Shown here one piece after another: positions 17,797-26,500 of a DNA stretch of 64,000 bases. Each line of letters opens with the position of its first letter. Position 1 is the first letter of the stretch. Origin of the DNA: JBOFLO01 sp051657905 (lineage in GTDB: Bacteria; Patescibacteriota; Gracilibacteria; UBA1369). The position numbers and the translations under genes are program-made. The notes under the pieces are model-generated. The model was not told where the DNA came from and made no database searches. It worked only from the letters and a program-made list of their open reading frames with translations. The stretch covers positions 33,516 through 97,515 of the forward strand of contig JBOFLO010000041.1 of NCBI GenBank assembly GCA_051657905.1, in the 5' to 3' direction.

Positions 17797-17822
17797 TTTC
17801 AATAATCTATTAGGGCAGGGGA

Positions 17823-18521
17823 CTATAATTCTGCCATTAACTTAGTAGTATCCAATTTAATTCCAGGACCCATAGTTGTAGCAATTGCCACGCCTTTAAT
17901 ATAAGTACCTTTCATAGTTGCTGGTTTAGCATCTGAAATTGCTTTCACCAATGTCTTCAAATTTTCTTTTAATTTATCTGCATCAAAAGAAGCTTTTCCA
18001 AAAATATTGTGAATTTGACCTTGTTTATCAGCCCTGAACTCAACCTTACCTTTTTTCAAATCCTTAATTGTACCAACGATATCCGGGCTAACAGTTCCAG
18101 CCTTTGGATTCGGCATCAAACCTTTAGTACCCAAAATTTTCGCAACTTTACCTAAATTTTTCATAACATCCGGACTTGCAACAGCAACGTCAAAACCTAA
18201 GAAGCCTTTAGTAATTTCTTCAATCAAATCGTCAAGACCAGCTTTCAAAGCACCTGCAGCCAAAGCATCTTTAACTTTTTCATCTGCTACGAAAGCAATT
18301 ACTCTAACGTCTTTACCGGTTCCGTTTGGAAGGGTAACAGTTGATCTAACCATTTGTTCAGCCTGCTTAACATCCACACCCAATTTGAGGTGAATTTCGC
18401 AGCTTGAATCAAACTTAGTAGTTGAAGTTGCCTTCAAAAGTTCAATTGCTTTATCTAAATCATAAAGCATATTTGGATCCACCATTTCGGCGGCTTTCTT
18501 GTATTTCTTTCCTTGTGACAT
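17823..18521 (-). CDS. rplA: Ribosomal protein L1
   Basis: 232 residues, full length. Typical L1 blocks are seen: KKYKKAAEMVD at the start, KFDSSCEIHLKLGVD, VTLPNGTGKDVRV, LGTKGLMPNPKAGTV and the C-terminal MGPGIKLDT. It forms the L1 stalk at the E site and often represses its own operon. It is the last gene before a strong terminator; the usual rplJ-rplL pair does not follow. Some CPR lineages lack L1, so its presence is a useful lineage marker. Confidence 0.97.
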   Translation of the reverse strand: MSQGKKYKKAAEMVDPNMLYDLDKAIELLKATSTTKFDSSCEIHLKLGVDVKQAEQMVRSTVTLPNGTGKDVRVIAFVADEKVKDALAAGALKAGLDDLIEEITKGFLGFDVAVASPDVMKNLGKVAKILGTKGLMPNPKAGTVSPDIVGTIKDLKKGKVEFRADKQGQIHNIFGKASFDADKLKENLKTLVKAISDAKPATMKGTYIKGVAIATTMGPGIKLDTTKLMAEL

Positions 18522-18576
18522 GGGTAATTTTGGTTAAATGGTAATTAGCGGCTTTTTAAGCCTCCCATAAATAAAT

Positions 18577-19002
18577 TTATTCTTCGTGAGTTCTTTTCCA
18601 GTCGGCTTGCATAAATAAAAAGTGCAAAATCCAAACCGGTAAACCCACTAGTACCATCGCTATAGCCATTGCTATTGAGCGATTGAACTCATTCTGAGCA
18701 GCGATTTCCTGGCTTTCAGCCATTTTGTCTCTGCACTCAGCTACTTCCGCTTCAGTTTTATCAATAAACTGAGTTTGTCCGTCTACATAAACAGTTTCCT
18801 GTTCACATCCATCCTTTTGATAAGGGCTATAATAGTAGTTTGAAGTCGTATCAACCGGGAAAACTACATTACTTAAAAATAAATTAATCCCGCTAACCGC
18901 TCCAAACACAAATACAGATAATCCAATTAAGGCAGCCAAACTCAAATAGATAGTTCTAATGAATTGTAAGGCGCTGGTTTTATGTTTTACGGCTGTAGCC
19001 AT
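18577..19002 (-). CDS. Two-helix membrane protein between rplK and rplA
   Basis: 141 residues with two membrane helices (about 16-40 and 107-128) separated by a polar loop of about 65 residues carrying two cysteines (DGCEQETV, VAECRDKM). Topology N-in, loop outside, C-in is likely. The helices resemble DUF5671-type membrane helices, but the match is weak. Its location inside a ribosomal operon is unusual; spacing to both neighbours is short (18 and 55 nt), so it is probably co-transcribed. Confidence 0.75.
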   Translation of the reverse strand: MATAVKHKTSALQFIRTIYLSLAALIGLSVFVFGAVSGINLFLSNVVFPVDTTSNYYYSPYQKDGCEQETVYVDGQTQFIDKTEAEVAECRDKMAESQEIAAQNEFNRSIAMAIAMVLVGLPVWILHFLFMQADWKRTHEE

Positions 19003-19020
19003 TGATTATTTTTATTTAAA

Positions 19021-19449
19021 TTATTTTGCATCCACATCCACACCCATGCTTCTGGCAGTTCCAGCAATGATTTTCATTGCTTGTTCCACATCATTAGCAT
19101 TTAAGTCAGGCATTTTAGTTTCAGCGATTTGTCTCAATTGAGCTTGAGTCAATTTGCCTAATTTATTCTTATTTGGCTCTCCAGAACCTTTTGGTAAATT
19201 CAAAGCTTTTCTGATCAATACAGAAGCTGGAGCCGTTTTCATGATAAAAGTAAAACTCTTATCTTCATAAACTGATATTTCCACTGGCACCACAGTATCT
19301 CCTAAAGCTGAAGTAGCTGCGTTGAACTGTTGGCAGAACCCTGGAATATTAATACCATGTTGACCCAAAGCTGGACCAATTGGTGGTGCTGGATTCGCTT
19401 TACCAGCAGCGATTTGCAGTTTAATAACTGTAAGTACTTTCTTAGCCAT
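19021..19449 (-). CDS. rplK: Ribosomal protein L11
   Basis: 142 residues. [34 protein letters not shown] is split here as [19 protein letters not shown] followed by the GQHGIN block, both hallmarks of the L11 N-terminal domain. The C-terminal rRNA-binding domain ends in [15 protein letters not shown]. It binds the GTPase-centre rRNA. Lies 22 nt after an unusual secreted-protein gene. Confidence 0.97.
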   Translation of the reverse strand: MAKKVLTVIKLQIAAGKANPAPPIGPALGQHGINIPGFCQQFNAATSALGDTVVPVEISVYEDKSFTFIMKTAPASVLIRKALNLPKGSGEPNKNKLGKLTQAQLRQIAETKMPDLNANDVEQAMKIIAGTARSMGVDVDAK

Positions 19450-19471
19450 ATGTCTTGTTTCTTAATAATTA

Positions 19472-20320
19472 TTATTGTTGTTGTAACAGCTCATCCAGCA
19501 AGTTTTTCACTGATTGAAAATACTTGTCACCCTCAGGAAGGTTCACACTCCCACGCGGGTAGCTCAGAGCATACACGCCTTCTTTTAGTTTGACAACCAA
19601 AAAAACCTTGCCTGACATACTCGCTCGCGGCTCCTCAAAATTGATATAAAAAGAGGCTAATCCAAAACTGTTCGTTTCATTAATAGTAACCCCTAATTCA
19701 GAGGTAAAACCAGCCTTTAAAAGATTGTAAATTTCCCCCGTCATTGCAGCATCAGCCGCCGCAAAATGAAATACCTGCAAAATTTCCTTTTCATTTCCAA
19801 AAACCCGCTCCTTAACCTGATAATAACCAACTTCAATAGATGAAAATTCCGCAAAGTCGAATTCATCAAAAATTTTCTTCTCAAATGGCTTCTTTTGCAA
19901 AATAAAATTACTAAAACCAACTCTTCTTAACAATTCAGCATTTATGGCTTCGCCACTTTGTACAGGAAAAGCCTCTTCCTCCTCCACAACTAACTCAACT
20001 TCCCCCTGATCCTCCGTATCCACCTCCTGCCCACCCGAATTTTCCATAGCCACATCCTCCAATCCTTCGAAATTACTATCAAAATAATCAATTTCCTCCT
20101 GCGTAAAAATCAATTCTTCTTCAGCTTCATCTCCGCTATTTTCACCTTCCTCCTCCTTCAAACTATCAAAAACACTAACCTTGCCAATTTCTCCAGCCTC
20201 CGCTGAAGCAGGAAAAGGTTTTCTTAAAGAAGATTCTTCTACATTATTTATAGCAATCGAAGCCACCAGCAAAATCGCTAGAATCGAGGTTATGGCTAAG
20301 AAAGAAGATGATCTATTCAT
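19472..20320 (-). CDS. Membrane-anchored acidic protein, unknown function
   Basis: 282 residues from ATG 20320; the frame is open to a GTG at 20356 but that start would sit against the nusG terminator. One N-terminal membrane segment (FLAITSILAILLVASIAI), then an acidic, probably disordered stretch of about 100 residues rich in Glu/Asp, then a folded domain (about 130-280) with GYYQVKERVFGNEKEIL and KVFLVVKLKEGVYALSY. No family recognised. Sits between nusG and rplK. Confidence 0.7.
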   Translation of the reverse strand: MNRSSSFLAITSILAILLVASIAINNVEESSLRKPFPASAEAGEIGKVSVFDSLKEEEGENSGDEAEEELIFTQEEIDYFDSNFEGLEDVAMENSGGQEVDTEDQGEVELVVEEEEAFPVQSGEAINAELLRRVGFSNFILQKKPFEKKIFDEFDFAEFSSIEVGYYQVKERVFGNEKEILQVFHFAAADAAMTGEIYNLLKAGFTSELGVTINETNSFGLASFYINFEEPRASMSGKVFLVVKLKEGVYALSYPRGSVNLPEGDKYFQSVKNLLDELLQQQ

Positions 20321-20370
20321 GAGTCGAGTAAAACAGATTTTTCTGTATCTGTCCACAGAATCATAGCATT

Positions 20371-20396
20371 AAAAAAGCCCACCTTCTGGTGGGCTT
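20371..20396 (-). terminator. Terminator after nusG
   Basis: AAGCCCACC / GGTGGGCTT stem with a 4-nt loop; on the minus strand it is followed by six T. It separates secE-nusG from the rplK-rplA unit. Confidence 0.85.
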
Positions 20397-20414
20397 ACTT
20401 GAGTTTGAACTCAA

Positions 20415-20960
20415 TTATTTTTTCTTAACCTGTGTAAAATCCAATTCAATCGGAGTTTCTCTACCGAAAATCGAGATCAACACTTTAACTTTTCCTTTCT
20501 CCTCATCCACTTTATTAACCACACCATCGTAATTAACAAACGGCCCATCCAAAATCACCACTGGATCGCCAACACTGAAATCAATCTTAAATCGCGCTTC
20601 TTGTTCACCAGTTTGTTTCTTCACAATATTAAATTCTTCTGGAGAAACCGGCACTGGCACATTTCCAGAACCCACGAAACCAGTAACATTCGGAGTATTT
20701 CTAACTACATACCAAGATTCATCCGTAACATTCATATCAACCAGTACATAACCCGGGAAAATTCTTTTCTTTTCAGTAACAGGCTCACCTTTTTTAATCA
20801 CAATTTGAGTTTCTTTCGGTACCAAAACATCAAAAATATAATCCTGCATATTCAAGGATTCAATTCTTTGTTTAAGTGCCTCTGCTACAGCATCTTCATA
20901 ACCTGAGTAAGTGTGGATAACATACCAATGTCTTCCGGTATTTTCAGCCTGTCTAGCCAT
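20415..20960 (-). CDS. nusG: Transcription termination/antitermination factor NusG
   Basis: 181 residues. The N-terminal NGN domain starts HWYVIHTYSGYEDAVAEALK and contains KKRIFPGYVLVDM and VVRNTPNVTGFVG; the C-terminal KOW domain contains FSVGDPVVILDGPFVNYDGVV. It binds RNA polymerase and links it to Rho or the ribosome. Paired with secE 22 nt upstream, the usual bacterial arrangement. Confidence 0.97.
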   Translation of the reverse strand: MARQAENTGRHWYVIHTYSGYEDAVAEALKQRIESLNMQDYIFDVLVPKETQIVIKKGEPVTEKKRIFPGYVLVDMNVTDESWYVVRNTPNVTGFVGSGNVPVPVSPEEFNIVKKQTGEQEARFKIDFSVGDPVVILDGPFVNYDGVVNKVDEEKGKVKVLISIFGRETPIELDFTQVKKK

Positions 20961-20982
20961 AATTCAATAAATTAATAAGCGC

Positions 20983-21195
20983 TTACATCGTTTGAGATAA
21001 AATCAAAAGCTGTCCGTATCCTTCATTAAGTAAAAAGTCTACTACGCCAATCACCAATGCTGCTGAAAAACAGAATGCCAAGACAATCAATGACAGACGG
21101 AAAGCCTTGCTTTTACTAGGCCAAGTCACCTTTTTTAATTCAGCCACACTATCTTGAAAATAATTCGTTGCAGCGTTTTCTTTGTTCTTACTCAT
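20983..21195 (-). CDS. secE: Preprotein translocase subunit SecE
   Basis: 70 residues: an amphipathic N-terminal helix containing SVAELKKVTWPSKSKAFRL (the SecE signature KKVTWP) and a single membrane helix (about 35-55). It clamps SecY in the Sec translocon. First gene of the secE-nusG pair. Confidence 0.96.
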   Translation of the reverse strand: MSKNKENAATNYFQDSVAELKKVTWPSKSKAFRLSLIVLAFCFSAALVIGVVDFLLNEGYGQLLILSQTM

Positions 21196-21264
21196 AAATA
21201 AAAGATATTAGTACCACTAAGCAGTGAAATTTAACCAGATATGCTAGTTCATTGCAAGAATATT

Positions 21265-21292
21265 TTGAAAAAAGGCTAAAATTTGCTATAAT
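21265..21292 (+). promoter_or_regulatory. Promoter of the pilin/PKD surface cluster
   Basis: TTGAAA (21265) and TATAAT (21287) spaced by 16 bp, 32 nt before ATG 21325. Confidence 0.8.
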
Positions 21293-21324
21293 TTAAGGAT
21301 TTCCGAATATCAATCCAAAAGCTA

Positions 21325-22428
21325 ATGGCAAATCGCCTCCACCTAAAAAACCTTTTCCAGATCAAACAAATTAATTTTTCTAAAATTATTTGTTCGGCTT
21401 TATTGGTTGTAGTGGCCTTTTTTAGCTTTGCTAGTCTAACTTTCGCCCAACAAGGAACTGAAGAAACTCCTCAAACCCCCACCAGTTCATTGCCTTTGCC
21501 AGACATCGGAGGCTATCGCGGGCTGGTTCAGGATCCTGGAACTGTTGCCAGTGTAGACGTGGGAGTGGCTTCTTTAATCGTTGGTGCGGTGATGAATATT
21601 CGTTTCTTATTGGGAGCTATCGCCATCGCCATGATTCTTTATTCCGGTTTCCGCTTGGTAACTTCACAAGGTAATGAAGAAATTTGGGGTACAGCTAAAA
21701 AATCCCTTATCTGGTCTATCATCGGTTTAGCCTTAGTGGGATTTTCGGGCGAAATTGTCCGTATTTTTGCCGTTGGAAATTGTGCCGAACTCGGTATGTT
21801 ACCTGGCTCAAATAATGTCGGCTGTGTACCAGGAGGATTCTTGCGTGATCCTAATGCTATTATCCAAAGAAGCACCGTTTTCAATCAAAATGTTCAATAC
21901 ATCATCACTTTCATTAAATACTTTATCGGCGGTATCGCTGTTTTAATGTTAATGAGAAATGCTATTCGTCTTGTAACCAATAGTTCTGAAGATGAATTAG
22001 AAAAGGATAAAAGCAATATCGTGGCCAGCATTATCGGCTTATTCCTTATTATTATCGCCGACCCAATTATTAATAATGTTTTCTTTGATATTGATACCAC
22101 ACGTTACCCCGGCACTACCGGCGCGCAGCCCGGCTTGAATGTTGCCCAAGGGATATCTGAAATAGTTGGTTTTACTAATTTCTTAGTTTCTATACTTACT
22201 CCTGTAGCGATTATGGTTGTAGTAGCTGGCGGTATTATGTATGCCAGCTCAGCCGGTAATGAAGACACTCAAGGCAAAGCTAAACGTATGATCACTCTTG
22301 CTTTGATCGGTTTACTGATTATTTATGGGGCTTTTGCCATTGTTTCTACCTTTATTTCCGGTCAGTTTGAAGCTGTAAACACTACGGCCGTCGCTCCAGG
22401 CCAAACCACTACCAATATCAATCCTTAA
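21325..22428 (+). CDS. Membrane protein with three T4SS-pilin-like two-helix repeats
   Basis: 367 residues. After a signal peptide ending near SLTFAQQ (about 42) there are three repeats of about 75-90 residues, each two hydrophobic helices joined by a polar turn. The turns are SGFRLVTSQGNEE, NAIRLVTNSSEDE and GGIMYASSAGNED, followed by AKKSLIWSIIGLAL, SNIVASIIGLFLI and AKRMITLALIGLLI. This is the VirB2/TrbC-like T4SS_pilin pattern common in CPR genomes. Three fused copies make six helices in one chain, so it may be a membrane platform rather than a polymerising pilin. First gene of the cluster; the next starts 2 nt after its stop. Confidence 0.8.
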   Translation: MANRLHLKNLFQIKQINFSKIICSALLVVVAFFSFASLTFAQQGTEETPQTPTSSLPLPDIGGYRGLVQDPGTVASVDVGVASLIVGAVMNIRFLLGAIAIAMILYSGFRLVTSQGNEEIWGTAKKSLIWSIIGLALVGFSGEIVRIFAVGNCAELGMLPGSNNVGCVPGGFLRDPNAIIQRSTVFNQNVQYIITFIKYFIGGIAVLMLMRNAIRLVTNSSEDELEKDKSNIVASIIGLFLIIIADPIINNVFFDIDTTRYPGTTGAQPGLNVAQGISEIVGFTNFLVSILTPVAIMVVVAGGIMYASSAGNEDTQGKAKRMITLALIGLLIIYGAFAIVSTFISGQFEAVNTTAVAPGQTTTNINP

Positions 22429-22430
22429 AG

Positions 22431-23414
22431 ATGAAAAATACCCTCAAAAAAAATCTTTCATTGGTAATTTTAAGCTTGATTTTAGCGCTTTCTGTAGCTA
22501 TTCCTTTTCATAATTTTACGGTTCATGCACAAGAAAGTATCGGCTCAGTTGTAAGACAAGTTGGTGAAGGCACCAGTTTGCCAAGTTATGACTCTGGTCA
22601 TGCTAATCAGTCTTATCAGGCAGGAGCTTCCCAGCTCACTTCCACCATTTTCTTTATTCTGGACTTTTTCAAATTTATTTTAGGTGGTATAGCCACTTTA
22701 ATGATCATTATTTCAGGTACAAAACTTATTCTCTCAGCCCGCCAAGTAAGTGATGCTATGAGCAAAGAAAAAGAAACCCTGCGTTTCGCTTCTATCGGTT
22801 TAATTTTAGTTATAGTGGCTGATCAAGTAATTAGAACAGTATTCTATGGCGAGGAAGGTGAAGTGTATCGCACCGGCGCCGATTTACAGGGCGCAGCTGA
22901 ACGTGGCGTGGGTATTGCCGCAGGTTTTACTGATATTTTGCGTGTATTAATTCCGGTTTTAGCCGTTTTATATATGGTTGTAGCGGGAATTCGATTGATA
23001 ATTTCTCGTGGGGATGAAGATCAATATGGCAAAGCGAAAAAGATGATTACTTGGTCGGTTTTAGGCTTGATTCTAGCCGGTTTAGCCGAAGTGATAGTCT
23101 TCCGTATCGTCTTCCCTAACCAAGGCAGTCAAATCAGTGATCCTTATGAATTCAACCGTCTAGTAGTTACGATGACTAATTTCGCCGCCGGCTTCGTCTC
23201 AACTATTTCAGTATTGATGATTATCTATGCTGGTTACCTTTATGTTATGTCCGGAGTTTCAGAACAAAACGATAAAGCTAAAAAAGTATTATTCGGCGCA
23301 ATTATTGGCCTAATTATTTCCATGGGAGCCTTCGCCCTAGTGAATACTTTTGTTAAGCTAGAGCCATTAACCGATACTCCAGCAGCTCAGGAAGCTCCAG
23401 TTCCAAATACCTAA
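22431..23414 (+). CDS. Second triple T4SS-pilin-like membrane protein
   Basis: 327 residues, a paralogue of the preceding protein. Signal peptide to about residue 34 (TVHAQE). Three two-helix repeats have turns ISGTKLILSARQVSD, VVAGIRLIISRGDED and IYAGYLYVMSGVSEQ, each followed by a KxK-MITW/ASIGL/LFGAIIGL helix. It is translated right behind the first pilin-like gene (2-nt gap), so equimolar membrane partners are likely (inference). Confidence 0.8.
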   Translation: MKNTLKKNLSLVILSLILALSVAIPFHNFTVHAQESIGSVVRQVGEGTSLPSYDSGHANQSYQAGASQLTSTIFFILDFFKFILGGIATLMIIISGTKLILSARQVSDAMSKEKETLRFASIGLILVIVADQVIRTVFYGEEGEVYRTGADLQGAAERGVGIAAGFTDILRVLIPVLAVLYMVVAGIRLIISRGDEDQYGKAKKMITWSVLGLILAGLAEVIVFRIVFPNQGSQISDPYEFNRLVVTMTNFAAGFVSTISVLMIIYAGYLYVMSGVSEQNDKAKKVLFGAIIGLIISMGAFALVNTFVKLEPLTDTPAAQEAPVPNT

Positions 23415-23469
23415 TATTCAGCCTCCCGCAAATCAACCCTTCTAGTTTAGAACTAAACCGCTAGCCCAT

Positions 23470-23498
23470 TTGAAAAAAGGGCGTTTTTGTGATATAAT
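23470..23498 (+). promoter_or_regulatory. Promoter of the giant pilin/PKD gene
   Basis: TTGAAA (23470) and TATAAT (23493) with ideal 17-bp spacing, 30 nt before ATG 23528; the giant gene and its follower can be expressed separately from the first two. Confidence 0.82.
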
Positions 23499-23527
23499 TC
23501 CTAGATTAAAATAAAAATCAAAAAATT

Positions 23528-26500
23528 ATGACCAGCACCAATCATAAAAAAGCCCTATCTAAGCCAATATTTGCAATTCTAATGCTTTTGGCCGCTTTAA
23601 CATTGAGCCTAGCTTTCCAAGCCTTACCGCTTACAAAAGCTCAAGAAAGTACCACTGGCCAAGATATTTTAACTGGTTTAGGTTGTGATGATGACAACAA
23701 TGACGGTTTAGACTTTGCCGACTGTTTGGATGGTGGCTCAAATAACGGGACTGTAATTTCCTTTACTGATTTCCAAGGTGATCTGGCTGCTCCAAGTACA
23801 GAAGGTTACGCCTCAGGTTTAACTCAACAAACTGATTTAAGATCATTCATTCTTGCCGTTACCAACTTTGCTTTAGGCTTCCTTGGTTTATTGGCGGTTT
23901 TGATTATCATTTACGGAGGTGTGATGACTGTAGCTTCAGCCGGTGATGCCGACAAAGCCAGTATTGGTAAAAAAGCCATTACCTTCGCCGCTATCGGTTT
24001 GATTATCGTTATGGGTTCATTCGCCATCGTTAATACCATCCTTCAGGCTCCGGGTGGAGACAGTCAAGGCAGCGGTAATGGCGGCGTTAACAATCAAACC
24101 ACTATTCGTGGAGTTAGCGGACGTCAGACATTTAATTTCTTGGCTGCAGAAATCGAAGACATTTTAGAAAAACTTTATAATTCTTATCAATTCCATCTCC
24201 AAATCAAACAGCAAATGGAAAATATTGCTGGGAATATTACCTCCAGAATTAGCCAGCAAACAGCTCTTGGCGCATCGACTTGTCAGGTGCCTTTCTCCAA
24301 TTGTATCAACAACATCTCAGCTCTTGCCTACAACCAAATCAATTTACTAAACAATTTTATTGGCAGCCCAAATGCCAATATCGACACGGTTTCCGGTCTA
24401 ACTGCTTTGAGAGACGAGTTAACTCAACAAACTCAGGATGGCATCAACGAAATCCTCGCTTACACGGAAGAAAACGACTGTAATACCAATAATGAATTTT
24501 TAGAAATCAATCCATGTACAGTCACCAATATGTCGAAAATCAGATCTGACTTGCAGGCTTACGGCCAAGATCTATCCGACAAAATCCTCTCCAACACTAC
24601 AGCGACTTTAATTTCCAAATCTTACATTGCTGATTTATTCAGCATGCAAAATCGTTTGGCTCGTGTTTATCAAAATCTAGGAGGGGTAGCCAGCAGCAAT
24701 ATTGCTCAAAATAGCTTTAAAAACTTGATCCCAGCTGTGATCACTTTGAACCCAGGTCAAATCTACAATCCTACTTCCGACACAGCCGGTAGTTTCGGTA
24801 AAGAAAAAACCGCTGCTGAAAAATACCTAAAACCAAGCTATCAATTAAGTTCACTTGATCAAGTTTCTTTGAGAGATACTTTCAACTCTTTACGTGAAAT
24901 TTTCGACATTCTCAAAAATATTAAATTCGTCGACACCATTATTACCGCTGACACAGTTCAGGGTAATGCTCCATTAATTGTAAATTTCTCCACAGTCGGT
25001 TCAACCGATCCATCAGGCCGAACCATCACCAATCAACAAATCAAATGGGATTTAAACGGTGACGGAATTTTCGCCAGCCAACAAGGTGCCTTCTCAGGTA
25101 ATGACGAAGACGGTGGTTACCTGAATTGTACAGAAAGAACAGAAGCCACTTCATCATGTATTTTCACCAGACCTGGTACTTATAGAGTTACCGTGAAAAT
25201 CGATCCAGTTGATGGATTAAATCCTGCTACTGGTTTGAATTTTAATCAGGAAATCGCTCCAGGTATTTCATACGTGGATATTCGTGTAAATCCACCGGCA
25301 ACTAAAATCAATTTATACCCAGAATTAAATGGTGTGAATCCACCTCTCTATATAATTAGATATAATAATCAAGGATTTATCGAAGAAGAAAGATCCAATT
25401 TATATGTAACTTTAAACGAAGCCAAAGCCGGTATCGTTTTCAATGCCACAGGCACTCGCGCTTCCGACGGTTCAACACCAATTTTAAATGACAGTCAGGC
25501 CAAAATTCGTTGGAACTTCGGCATTCAATCGGAAAACAATGATGTCTTCGAAATCCCAAGTGACAACAGTTTAAGAAAAACTCAGGTATTCCCACAAAAT
25601 GGTTCTTACTTGGTTAGATTTGAAGTGACTGATAAAAATGGCGTAATTGACCGAAAAGTCTTTACAGTAATTGTATCAGATTTAGCACCACGTATTACTA
25701 ATCCATTAAAAGCCTCAAAAATAGGTGAAGAAGTTACTTTCGATGGATCCAACTCTACCAGCGATGGAAATCCAATTATCTTTGATTGGACTGTAGAAAA
25801 ATTAAACAATCAATTCGCCAGCAAAATTAATTCTCTTTGGGAATTACTTGGTCAAACCGCCCATGCTCAAATTACTTTAGATCAAAATAATTCAGCCAGC
25901 ATTGGGTCAATTGAATTACCTGTTAATATCGGGGTATTAGCCAATAAGCGTACTGAAGACAATCAAAATTATCGTTGCAGCAACGAAGATGCCGATGATG
26001 AATTAAAATGTACTTTCAAACGCGCCGGACAATATCGAGTATCTTTAAAATTAGTAAAAGAAAACGATCCGACTTCAACCTCCTTTACTGAAATCACCAA
26101 TATACAAATTTCTTCCAACCCTCCTTCCGCCGGATTTAATTTGATCAAATTAAATGAAAGTGCTCCAGCAGTTTATAAATTAGATGCCAGCCAATTGAGT
26201 TTTGACGCCGACGATCAGGGCACAGAAAATATGGAATTTAGCTGGGAAGTAAACCCACCAAATTGTGTGGTAATTGGTTTCGCTGATCAAACTTCCACTC
26301 CGGAATTAATCGCCGAATCAATTTCTAGTTCTTCCGCTCAAACTCCATGTTCATCTTTGAAAGAATTCAGCAGCGGTAGCGTTTCCCCAGTAGTTAAATT
26401 TTCACAAAAAGGGGATTACACTGTTAATTTACAAGTTCGTTCAACCGATGAAAAAGAAAGTGTTTCCACAGTTGTAGAAAAAAACCTCACAGTTGAAAAT

